This document shows, one piece after another, positions 12,897 through 23,839 of a DNA stretch of 64,000 nucleotides (its first letter is position 1; every line of letters starts with the position of its first letter). Made by a program: the position numbers and the translations under genes. This DNA is from Hysterium pulicare CBS 123377 (lineage: Eukaryota > Ascomycota > Dothideomycetes > Hysteriales > Hysteriaceae), in NCBI GenBank assembly GCA_000467715.1, contig AJFK01000037.1, positions 62,001 to 126,000 on the forward strand. The letters are read 5' to 3'. The notes under the pieces were generated by a model. It was not told the origin of the DNA. It searched no databases and worked only from the letters and a program-made list of their open reading frames with translations.

Positions 12897-13339
12897 ATGC
12901 GCTTCACGCTTCCCCTCCTTGCCTTCCTCGGCCTCGCCGCCGCCGATACCCTAACGGTCCGCCTCTACAACCAAGCCGCATGTGGCGGAACTCCAGCTCA
13001 GACCTTCACTCTCGGCAACATTAATGAATGCCATACGCCCGAGCAGACTTATCACGCACATGTAAGCCTGTCCCCCTACGCCATCTCCTTTTCTCGAATC
13101 TCACCATTGCATCTCCATCGAGATGTTCCCCTTTAATACAACCCCTAAAGTAGATGCTAACGAATTTGCGCACCCAGGACTTCACCAATATCGCTCAATC
13201 CTTTTTCGGCCGTAACCTCCGCATCATCTCTTACTCTGGAATTGGATGCACGGGCAATGTTGTTGGAGAAGGTGTTTTGAGTAATAGTCTTTGTGAGCTT
13301 GGGGTTGGGAACAGCTTTAAGATTGGTCCTGAGGTTTAG
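12897..13339 (+). CDS. small secreted cysteine-containing protein
   Basis: A 108-aa precursor from two exons, 12897-13061 and 13178-13339. The 116-bp intron has donor GTAAGC, branch TGCTAAC near 13156 and acceptor CCCAG. Residues 1-16 form a clear signal peptide (MRFTLPLLAFLGLAAA) with a predicted cut before DTLTVRLYN. The mature part of about 92 residues holds four cysteines (AACGG, NECH, IGCTG, LCELG), enough for two disulphides. The pattern is that of small secreted ascomycete proteins, some of which are effectors; no family was recognised. It has its own TATA box and stands alone in a gene-poor stretch, a common setting for effector-like genes. Confidence 0.82.
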
Positions 13340-16300
13340 ATGTGGAAGGAAGAGACACCTTTGTAGATAGGTTGGGGAGGGCAGATTTGTATGGGAGGAG
13401 AAAGTGACCTGGGAGACGGAACTTGTAGATATGGTTAGTAGAAGTGGGTCTGAAATGTCAATTGGCTTTCAACAACGTTTTGCTTTGAAGGAGTACCACA
13501 TTGAAGTCAGGGAATTGATTCTGTAAGCGGGTCAAGATCTTCCAAATCTGCAGTCTTGAGATCTTTCATTTAGCCATTCCACAAGTTTAGCAAAACGCGG
13601 TGAGTGTTCCCCTTGCGTGATCCGAAGGAAACCAAACTCAAATATAAAAGAAGCTCACTTTCTCAAATTGCTTCGACACAACGTGCAGACACTATGAAGA
13701 TTTCTATAAAATGAGAATTGGGACAACACTCATGTGGGCCCTTTCTTGCGGCTCATCATCCTTTCATGTGTTTGTGTCAAAAACATTATGGATCTGATCC
13801 ATCCTGGGTGAGACCATCCAAAACTCTCTTTCGATAACCTTGGTGCCGTTTGCTGGAGACTGGGACTTTGACTCATTGGAAGTGGAAGGGGTGCAGGGTG
13901 AAACAACTTCTGCATTCGATGGATTCTCCTGCGACCTGAATAAGGCGGGCTGATGATCATCATCGTTTCATAACAATCGCTATCAGCATCATCCAATCAA
14001 TATCACATCCTCCCTCATCTCTGAAGCCGCATAGTTGACTTCAAACTTCACACAGTCTTTTGTACATTACATGTCCAGCCAAAATTAGAAGCTCGCCACT
14101 CAGCCATGAATTATGAGAGTGAGAGGCTGCTTCGACAGCTCTCCGCGAGCCATATGCGTTGTTGTTATTTGATCAACGCAGGCTGATTCAAGACACATGG
14201 CGTCATGGAAGTTCATTGTAATTGAAGAAACCGCAACTGCCATATATCTAGTCGCTGGTGATCATTTGTTCTCCGCATAATAGATTTAACTTCTAGATTA
14301 CGACAGAACATGATGTGGCATCCTTATTTTCGACGAGCATGCAACTAAATCCAAATTCAATGCAGTAGCACATGATTGTATTCCTGACCCAGAAGATTGG
14401 GTCTCCCGTCCTTTGAGTTGAGGTTGTGGATTTTTGGAAGAGGGAGAGGATGCTTATATGTAGATAAGGCAAGGTATGATGACTACAAGATTGCGTAATC
14501 TGTAGACTTTTCTTTGGGATGGAGAGCATATAAAATTCACATACTCGACGTTCAAACTTACAATCTAATATAAACTCCTTTGCGGGGAAGGTGATCAAGG
14601 TCAAAAGTAGAGCTACTGCCATTTTATGTACTTTCTCGACTACATTTTCCCTACTTTCGCGACTATGGGTGCTAAAATATCAACAAAAAAGCGCCTGATG
14701 TGCGTGTGGTGGAGTTTGGAGAGGGCAGGAGAACTGTGGAAGGTTCAGAATAGTTGGACTATCGGTTCGTTCAGTAAGACAACCAATGATCAACTTCTTC
14801 GAAGTTCCATGGAGTCCTTCATTATCAAAGCTCCAGCCACGATCGTTCATGGCCACCTAGTTTGAATAGATTCTCCGAATCTTAGGAATCTCCCACAGCC
14901 GTCTTTCCATAACATCAACCTCTTTTTCTACTGTGATCCTCCCCATGTGTAGTTTTCGTACCCTTTTTGAAAGCACGGCACATCTAAGGTCTTTGCTCCT
15001 CTGGTTTGGAGTTGAATGGTCATGGCTTTTGCGTGGTATGCTACTTGACTTTCGGAAGTGCGAAGAAGGAAAGAGCAGCCCAGCATACCGAGAAACTCGA
15101 GTAGGTTTGGATCACATGTCTAGATATGAAGAGACATCAATTCTACTTTTTTAAAAGAAGGGCGAGGGGATTTTATAGGAGTTGAACTTGGATTTCAGGG
15201 GGTGCTGACTAAGCAAAATGAAAATGGTAGATAGTAGAGTAGGAAACGATTGATTTGAAAGACGCTTATCTCTACACAAAGCTTCATAACACTTTACTCC
15301 AGGGGGATTTCTACAGTACTGCTCACACTTGACATGGCCAGGAATGTGGTCTTTCCTCCGCCGGAACGTGCGTAGGCAACAAGCTGATGGAGTCGAAAAG
15401 CAGAAGGGAGTCGCTACATTGAGCTGTGCGGAGGTCGGAGTGCAGAGGAGTTGAACTTGGGCTCTATGCTCATCACGATGTATATTGCACCGCAGCTTTC
15501 ACCGATGAAGACGACTAGCTTCACCATCAGTTCCCACCAGCTTTCTCCGCGTCTCGATATTGTTCGTGGAGACTTTTCACAAGCCCACAAGCCGCCATGA
15601 AAGTCCTGGATTTGGCTTTCTTGGGGAGACCACCCATGAGTCTGGTTGCTGGTTGGTTCTTGATCTCCAGCACATTGTCCTCGCTGCCGTTCGAGACTGA
15701 AGACGATCCATCACCTTCTGACATGTCCCAAGATTGGACCTCATGAAGACACCGCAGGCTAATTCGAGGCAACATGATAACATGCAGCGCTGGTGTTTAG
15801 AAGAAAGATGCTTGTGCTTGGAATGTGACTTTATGGTACGAAGACAAGATTTGAAGAGGATTTTATATGCAGTCGATCGAGTGAGAACCTGCAAGACATT
15901 AAGTAAGCGTTTTCTTCTACCTCGTGACCTGTTATCCCGGCGAGCTTTTTATAAAAGTAATGCGTTCCTCTTCCTTGATGAAACACAATGGTCTTTAGTT
16001 TAACCACAGTCAAAAATCAGTCCGGCTGGTGGTCCATGTTGCCTGTTCAAATACCAGGTGCAGTGACATGAATGTCTTGGGCTGTTTTCCAAAACGCTGA
16101 AGTCGATCCGGGTTCATGTCCCATAATCTGGAACTGGATCAAATGATGGGAGTGGGCAGTGTTGGTTGGAGGTCTGGGTCCCAGTGGGTGGTTCAATGTT
16201 CCTACTTACTGACGACCCATCGCCGGCGAAGTTTGAGGATGAAGAGCATTCTCTTCCCAACAGATATTGATCAGCATCATCATCAGACTTCAGTCTTAAG

Positions 16301-19300
16301 CTCGATAATATCACCTCCAAGGTTTAGCTCGAATCCATCGTCAACTGTCAACTGGATCTCCTCGTCCCTTGGCATGAACCGGATCCATGTTATCAGTTGG
16401 TCCACACTCTCCCATAGTTCTCGAATATGCACTTGTACGAAACAACATTACGTAACAACGCAATTCATGTTGATTTTGCTATAGGATATATGAACGTCAA
16501 TGGCTGGATCAATTCATCATCGTCCCCATCATCGTCGTTTTGACCCATCATAGCACCTTTCCGTCAACTGGTTGCCGTTCCAGCCAACGGTCTCATGTAA
16601 AGCTGGGTGTTTTCTGGGTTAGAGCTGAGGGAAGAAGGAGGTTTTATAAAAGACTAAGATATGATGATCAACCGTAGTCTCGTGATACCAGCCCTCCGAG
16701 CCAGTCGATGGTCTTGCCATCAGTATATAAGCGGGTCCATCTGCCCACAGCCTTTGTTGACAATTCTTTCTTAGAACTGCAGCTGCAGCTTGCCACAGAC
16801 AAGTGGGAAGGATCACAACTCTCAAAGCGTGAAGTCAAAACGGCCGCAAAAGCCTAGCTATGTCGGATCCTCGCCCACATCATTTATGTTATGTCCTTGC
16901 TCGCGAGTGAGGTGACACGATTTCAGGATCAATATCTGTGCTCCTACTCCTGTATGGGTGTTCTCGGCGGAGTCGTGAAGAAGGAAGCAATTGAAATCCT
17001 AGTGAGGAGCGTGCCTCATCTTGGTTCCTCAATAGAAGAAGTGAACAACGATCATCATCACTACTTCTCGATGCCGCCATTCTTTTTCTAGCAAACAAGC
17101 TCTTTCGCCACTCCAATTCTTTCTTACTCTGCCCGCCGACTATCCACCATATCCCCAAGCAAATTCCATGAACCGCTTTGGTGTACCAGTTTGGCACATT
17201 CCCATGAAGCGTGATGGCCACAGATGTTGATCCAACCACCACCCATCCGCTGCTTTCTAGCCTTCGCTTTAAACCCACAGCAGCAAAGCAAACACGGCTA
17301 TGGACAGGCGAGCCTGGGAGATTTTGGTCTACGTCTAGCTTACGAATACTGCTTTGCAAGAAGACATTCAGATAGCCGAGCCCAGCAACAGCCGACATGA
17401 TAGATTACGGTGTTGTTCTTGTGGACCGATGCCCTCGGTAGAGTACAGAACTATAAGGATTTGAAGTAAAATGTCCGAAGATGGTTTATAGACGATTCGA
17501 AGAGCAGATTGCGGAAGATGCTGACAAAGATAGTTCTCGTGCCCGAGGAGTTTGTCAAAGCTTAGGAAAGGATATTGAAGGACATCTTTCGTACTGAATC
17601 ACCACTGCTGTCTTTCAAAGACAAGTATAAACTGGACCGACCGATAAATAAAACGGAGCAAGCCATGAAGCTTATGTCCTTGGCTCTTCCAAAGAAAAGG
17701 CAAGATATGCTGAAGGATGGGGCAAGAATTTCGGACGGAGCCATGGACCCAGAAGAGCAGACCCTAGATCGTCAGCAAAGTAATGATGCTCTTCATCTCC
17801 TGGCTATGACCATCTCCATCATCTCCATCATCTCCATCATCTCCATCATCTCCAAGGACTCCCATATCAGCTTTAATCCCGCCAAATCTTCTCTAATCTT
17901 CCACCACATGTCCACTCATCTTCACTCGTGTTAGTCCTCTCCAAACGCCCACCCACGTCAATAATGCTCAATCTTTTGTATAATCCTCCGCACACCACAC
18001 ATTTTTCTCTTGTTGTCTATGTTTATCTACCATAAGAACATGAGTTTGCTGATGCCATCATTTTGGAGCAAACCCTTTCATGTCTGCGTCCACGAAGCTG
18101 GTCCACACATGCGCTCCCTGTAACTCTGCGCTTTACAGCGGGAACTGGCATATATCTGTCATTTCCATGATTGTAGGAAGTGCTCTGGGCTCAGCGTGGT
18201 TCTCTGAGCTTGAGAAGGAACTGCCGAAGGGTTTTTATAGACGAGGAAGGCGCATCGAAAGATGTGTGCTGATGTAATGATAACGAAGCACGTGTGAAGA
18301 GGACTTAGCGTCTTTTCGAGTGGATATAAAATCCTCTCTAGAGCTGCTCAAGATTAATCTCTTCACGGGCGTGAGGATTTACCAGCCTTTGGGGATCAAA
18401 TCATGTAACAACGACAAGTATATGGTTGTCTGGGTCCACCAAAATTCTGGATTGAGCTTAGGACATGTCCTCTTCTGGACCTCTGAGCCCAAAGAACCAA
18501 TACGACCTAACACATGAGTGAGGCGGTGGAGTTAAACCACGATCCAAACCCTCTTGATGGGATTGGAGATTGTGCTAAGAATGGAGGGTGATTGACTTCG
18601 GCAAGCTTAGGGGACGATGCTCTCCAGTGCAGGAATGCATCGACGAGGAATAGTGATGAAAATCATCTATCTGAGCGCATAAATACCCGATGCCTTTGCA
18701 GTCACCCAATACCAATTCTCTCGCAAAGGCACCAAGTACAGGAGGTTCCGCACCCAGCACTTATCAATAGCATGTTCGAGTCGTCTATCCCAGAACCACC
18801 ACTCCGACATTCCTCTCTTCTCGGATGTAATTTGGAAAGATAGGTTTCTCCCATAGGCAGTGGCACATTTTGTTTTGATCTCCCGCATGGCGACACTCGA
18901 AAGCAAGAGTTTTCACTCTCAGAGACAGAGAGGTGTGTTTGTGCGGGTTTGGATACGCGGAAGAAGCGCTTTATATATTTGAGATGATGACAGTCCGGGT
19001 CTCGTGACGAAATTGGCGATGACTCGGCCATCACTGAAAAGACGGTGTGATACGTGGAGTATAATCAGACTAAATATGCAAGCTGACGGTATCGCTCGAG
19101 AGAAAGGTGATTGGAAAAGCACAAGGAATGGAATTGAGAAAGCATATATCATTCAGACTGTAGGGAGGTTTCTCTAACTCGATTGAACTACTTCTTGTCG
19201 ACAGGAATTAAAAGTCCTTACTATGTGAGACCCATACATGATCACATTACCTCAGTACTCATTCTCTCACTAGGAACTCCTTCGAGCAATAACCTTCATA

Positions 19301-19334
19301 TCCTTGCAAAGATTCCTCACATTCTTTTGCCATC
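13340..19334. other. gene-free stretch, 6 kb
   Basis: The longest stretch without a supported gene. Open frames reach about 170 codons (minus strand, 16889-17398) but show no recognised domain or clean splice structure. A minus-strand frame starting at 14622 begins with a signal-like segment followed by a GTAAGT donor, but no convincing second exon was found. TATA-like motifs recur (about 13703, 14532, 15949, 16642, 16722, 18323). Degenerate or very small genes cannot be excluded. Confidence 0.45.
17812..17854 (+). repeat. 9-bp microsatellite
   Basis: The unit ATCTCCATC is repeated nearly five times. It lies inside an unconvincing open frame, where it would encode Ile-Ser-Ile repeats. Confidence 0.85.
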
Positions 19335-20557
19335 TCATGCAAACCCCGGCTTTCCATCCTTCTGTCCACTCATAACAAGCCTACTAGTGTGATCCCTCAC
19401 CCTCTCCTGCATCCAATTCGGCCACCCACGCATACCAGTCGAACTCGACAGCTTCTCAGGGATAATGAGCTGTCCGCCATTGCAGGTAAAGATCTGGTTC
19501 ACCACCGCATCGGCGACACGCTGAGGTTTGATGAGATGAGTACCTGTCTTTTCAAACGTTGCGGCGAAGGTTTCGACGAGGGGCGTGCGGACCCAGCTGG
19601 GGTGGACGGATGTGGTCATTATATTGGGGGCTTTGTAGGCGTGTTTGAGTTCTTGGGCGAGACCTGTTTTGAAAGTGAGTTTTGGTTGAGCGGTTGGGTG
19701 AGAAGGGGGAAAGATTATGCACCTTCATGGAAAGCCAGCACTCCGGCTTTGGTGCTGCAATAGTCCACCATTCCAGCAACACCTGTAAAGCTAGCTAGAC
19801 TAGCGATTGTGACAACATGTCCCTTATTCTTGGATATCATGTCTGGTAGGAAGGCTTTGACGGTATACCAATTGCTCAACAAGTTCACACCGAAGAGTTT
19901 GATGAGGAATTCATCCGACGTATTGAGAATAGTGTGTCCTTGTGCGATTCCAGCATTATTGACGAGGATAGATGGCGCACCGAGGGTAGAGCGAATAGAT
20001 TCAGCGGCGTCGCGAACGGCGGATGGGTCGGTGATATCGCAGGCGAAGAATTTGATCCTAGCATCTATAGTCAATCCCGTCAGTTCCAATTCCAACGAAA
20101 CTATTAGAATTCAAGAATAGTGTGTCTTACGATCCTGCAAGCTCGGCGGCAACTGTTGAATATCCAACACCGCAACTCTCACACCCTTCTTCTCCAATTC
20201 TTGCACAATCAACTCTCCAATCCCGCTACAGCCTCCAGTAACAACAGCGACCTCTTTGTTCCACTCCCACCTCATCTTTTCGCCTTTCACTCTCCATGCA
20301 TTCAACGCGATCTGGTTCAGCGCCCTATTTCCCCTTGCAACCAAGCCTAACACTAACAATCCCTTGAGCACCTTTACAACACTCCCGAGTCGCTGTGGAT
20401 CCTGTAGAGAGGTAACAGCCCTAATGAGTCGTTCCCGGATCCCAGGGGGTCCCTTAGTCAGAGCCCATAGTAGAGCGCCTGTGAGGAGGGGGTTTAAAGC
20501 TAGGCTGGTGCTTTTCTCTTGGACGAGCGCGATTCCGCGCCGGATTTGCTTGGACAT
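19335..20557 (-). CDS. membrane-anchored short-chain dehydrogenase/reductase
   Basis: NAD(P)-dependent oxidoreductase of the classical SDR family, closest in layout to retinol dehydrogenase 10 / 17-beta-HSD 11-type enzymes of the ER or lipid droplet. Three exons, 20131-20557, 19723-20064 and 19335-19663, give 365 aa. Both introns (66 and 59 bp) fall at phase 1. A hydrophobic anchor lies at about residues 60-75, the cofactor motif TGGCSGIG at 107-114, NNAG at 178-181, a catalytic Ser near 231-234 and YCSTK (Tyr244, Lys248). All catalytic residues are present, so an active enzyme is expected. The substrate cannot be read from sequence; a lipid, sterol or retinoid-like alcohol is the family-based guess. 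Confidence 0.9.
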
Positions 20558-21254
20558 GGTGGTGCAATTTAAACCGTGAGAGCTTGGAGATCTAGAGGGT
20601 AAAAGCTGGGGTTAAGTAGGTGGTAGGGTTTTGCGGAGTTAGTGACTGGGGAGCTGCACGCTGACACGAGGTTGAAGCGGAGAGCTGGAAGGTTGCGAGC
20701 CGCGGCATTTCGAATGCGCCCTCAAAGAATGAGTCTTGTGAGCTGATTCGTCGCTACTGACGCCTGCCTTCGTGGCGCTTGTACCTGGGGGTAGTTTTGC
20801 TGCAAGTTCATTGTATTTTGAGGTAGCATGTAGTGAGAGGTGAATAATAAGGAAGATGTTGCGAGATGGAAGTTGAATCTCACCCACGCTAGCGTCCTTC
20901 TTCCATTTCGAAGCTAATTTCGCAATTCTAACCTGATAGGGAATTTAGAGAGGTTCACGATATATACAGTATATTCTGGGGGCTTGGAGAAAGAGTCCGG
21001 ACGTCTTTGGACGCTGATGGAAATGAAAAAGAGTGGAGAGGGTATACTTTCTGCGATCCGTGTACTGTTTCCTCCACGATGCCTGAAATGTAAATCACTC
21101 TGAAGTCTTTGTTATCAAACGTGGAATCATGCTTTCATTCGAACGCTCATCTATCAACTCCCAATGGGGTATCTAAAGACATTCATTATTCCAGGATAGT
21201 CCTTTCCAGCTCCAAGCAAAACCAAAAGCATGCTATTCCAAATACGAGACCATT
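20558..21254. other. intergenic, SDR promoter and DUF2235 3' flank
   Basis: This 697-bp stretch lies upstream of the SDR start and downstream of the DUF2235 stop; both genes read leftward. No other feature was seen. Confidence 0.4.
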
Positions 21255-23157
21255 CTACGAACTAATCTGCCTTTCACTTTCGGGATACTTCCAAGCCAGG
21301 ACTCTTCCTTGAAGCTCTCCAACTCTTGCTTGAGGAATGCTGACACGGCTAATAGATCGACCGGAGTCGCCTGTGTTGATTTTCTTACCCGTTTTCTGCC
21401 ATACCGGTTCGCCAGCATCTGTCGTGAGCTCGAAGCCCAGCACTGACCTATCCCGCGTAGCTAGCTCCCTCATACGCAAGCCGGAAGCGACATACTCTTC
21501 CGTCTTGTAGCCATATATGTAATACTGGCCTGGAGTGCGTTGAGAGGATCCCATCAAACGCCAAAGCCCAACGTTCGTTTGCTGGATGGGCTGAGGTATG
21601 GAACGGGTTGGGACTTCTTCAGCTCCTCGAGTGTTGGCAATCCTTTCGTCTCCTGGAATGCGACCCGCCATCGCTGTGCTATTGAACGAAAGCATCGGAA
21701 ATGCTTCTCGAAGACGATCTAGCAAAGCAACGAGAGGTTCGTCGAAATACTTGGTCCCCTCGATGACGCCCCGTCCAATGCTTCTATGTGTGCCCTCGAA
21801 CCAGACTTGCTCCAGCTCCTGATTGGATTTCACACCAACGTGCATTATCGATGGCTTAAAAGGAGAACGTCTTTCGTCCACGGGAAGAGCATGCCAAAGG
21901 ATGTCAACATCTGTAACCAATGAGATTTGCCTGACTGTTTAGGTTTCAGACAGGCACGTTATACATACTTCCAGCAGGATTTGTATGGTGGAACTCGAGC
22001 GTTTTCTGCACTGGTTTCAGGAGATTGAGGAATCCCAAGATACCTGTCTTAGGAATCCCCAAAGCCCCTACAGTATCGAAGCATCCCAAGAAACCAATAG
22101 TCACATTCGCGTGACCTGCGCAGTGATATCAGCCATTATCTGTTAGAAAAGTGTGAGCTGTACTTACTATTGTATTGTTTCATCATGGCAAGAGCGACCC
22201 CTTGCGCCTTTAGTTCTCCCCTGGTGTACGCTCTGAAGATCCGGCGGTAGACATCGCTATCGGTAGTCCTGGGAATCCCAACGAGATCGATAAGCCCAGC
22301 AAGACTTCTCCCAATGAAAGCGCCTTCGGCCATTGTTAGTGTGTAATTTAGTGATTTTATGATTTGCGATTGTTGAGTTTATGCCTCCTTCAAAATATGA
22401 AGTTCCCATCCAGGGCTCAAAGAATAATTAGACTTTAGGGAAGGCTTTAAGGTGCTAAAAGCCTACTCGGATACTAATGCAAAATGTATGCTCTTCAATA
22501 TGCAATGGAAACAGACTACAACTCACCTCGACTGTACCCGAGGATGATGATAATGTCGCCTGGTCGATAATTGGTCGAGAGATCGGCTGCGCCACGTCAA
22601 TAAGCAGCTACGAAGAGCGCACCAACCATCGCACCGCGCATACAGTAAGCCTCAAAGATAGTATCTTTAACCCCTTCTCCGAATGCTCCTACAAGATAAT
22701 TGTCAGCAAGCTGCAGTTCTTGTGGACGGGCGTGTAGATTTGTGAGGATATAGAGATCTGTATATATTTTATTCGGGCAATGGGAGACAGGATGAGCTGC
22801 TTGTGGTCCAGTGTCACGACCTGGTCCAGGCTTGAGGCAAGGCCTACATTTCCTCGACAAAGTCGAATGTGAAGGAGACTCACCAATATACTTGTCTCTG
22901 AGACCTGTGCCGACACCTCTGTAATACCGGACAACAACATCTTTACGTTCATTGTTATTGTCCTGTTTGAAGATACCTTTAAGTATCTGAATGACGGTCT
23001 CACTGCCGTCTTTGTATTCCGCTGCCCATGTCCCTAGAGTAGATGTTTAGAATGTTACATTTGACGCAGCAACGACGAAAAACTCACCGTCAAAGAGAAG
23101 AATAAGAAATCTTGCGGAAGTTGATTCAGCGTCGAAGACTTTGGATTGATTAGCCAT
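21255..23157 (-). CDS. DUF2235 alpha/beta hydrolase (Tle1-like catalytic domain)
   Basis: Seven exons (23088-23157, 22884-23033, 22635-22688, 22527-22586, 22168-22323, 21969-22115, 21255-21910) give 430 aa. All junctions are phase 1 with GT...AG ends, and one intron is only 48 bp. The family signature is clear: ILLFDGTW (about residues 19-26) with the Asp and oxyanion region, YYRGVGTG, NYRPGD, the nucleophile elbow GYSRGA (Ser110), FLGCFDTVG, and a region beginning VDILWHALPVDERRSPF. The canonical WFPGVHSDVGGG-like motif reads WFEGTHRSIGRG, still with a candidate catalytic His. Bacterial relatives include type VI phospholipase effectors; many Pezizomycotina carry paralogues of unknown role. 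A cytosolic lipid or ester hydrolase is likely; the substrate is unknown. Confidence 0.9.
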
Positions 23158-23839
23158 GGTTCGTCGTAAATATTGCGGATGAAAGGGGTGGTGCGCGGCG
23201 CATATCGCCGTGCGAAAACGGGGGCAAGTATGCTCTTAAGGCAAGATTGGCCTCGTATTTGGGACGGAAACTGACGTAGATGGGAACATGACATTAAGAG
23301 CAAGGCAGCTTGGAGTGCGTAAAAGAGGTTAGAGTGCATCTTGAATCCTGCAAGAGCAACCTATCAGACCGTTATAGCGGGCAGAGTTTCTGCCGTCTTA
23401 CTGATCTGCACTCGAATTTCCGTAAGAAACATGCGCGAAAAGCGCACGCTAATAAGGAAGTAGTATACTTTATCGAGAACGAGTCTCGTGCCGTCTAGTT
23501 GTACTGGGCCGTCGTCAACAGGGGGTGGAAGTAGGGTGTGCTGCTCAATATTGGGCGAAAGCAGGGTTATGGATATACGTCAGCGGTCAGCCATTGGAAG
23601 TTTATGGAAACTTAGCTTGCCGGTCTGGCTGCCCAGTTGAACGCACAATCGATGGCTGTAAGAGTCTCGAGTTTTCTCTCTGTGACCCCTGAATCGTCTG
23701 CACGGTGAGGGTAATCCCCCCACGCGCCCCCATTGTCCAAAAATCGTTCTGAGAAACAGCCGGGTCGTTTCAGATTTCTGGTTGCAAGCCACGTGATTGA
23801 TCGCAATGCCAAGGCTTACTGACTCTAGGCTAGTGCAGG
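23158..23839. other. divergent promoter, DUF2235 / HET
   Basis: This 682-bp stretch lies between the start codons of the DUF2235 gene (-) and the Zn2Cys6-HET gene (+), so the two may share regulation. No further feature was seen. Confidence 0.4.

Noticed and set aside
14293-14622. Possible small secreted protein on the minus strand
   Set aside because: A signal-like start and a GTAAGT donor exist, but no acceptor gives a convincing cysteine-bearing mature part.
16889-17398. 169-codon minus-strand frame
   Set aside because: One hydrophobic patch but no domain or signal peptide; the second half is Arg/Ser-biased. Kept as unexplained, not as a gene.
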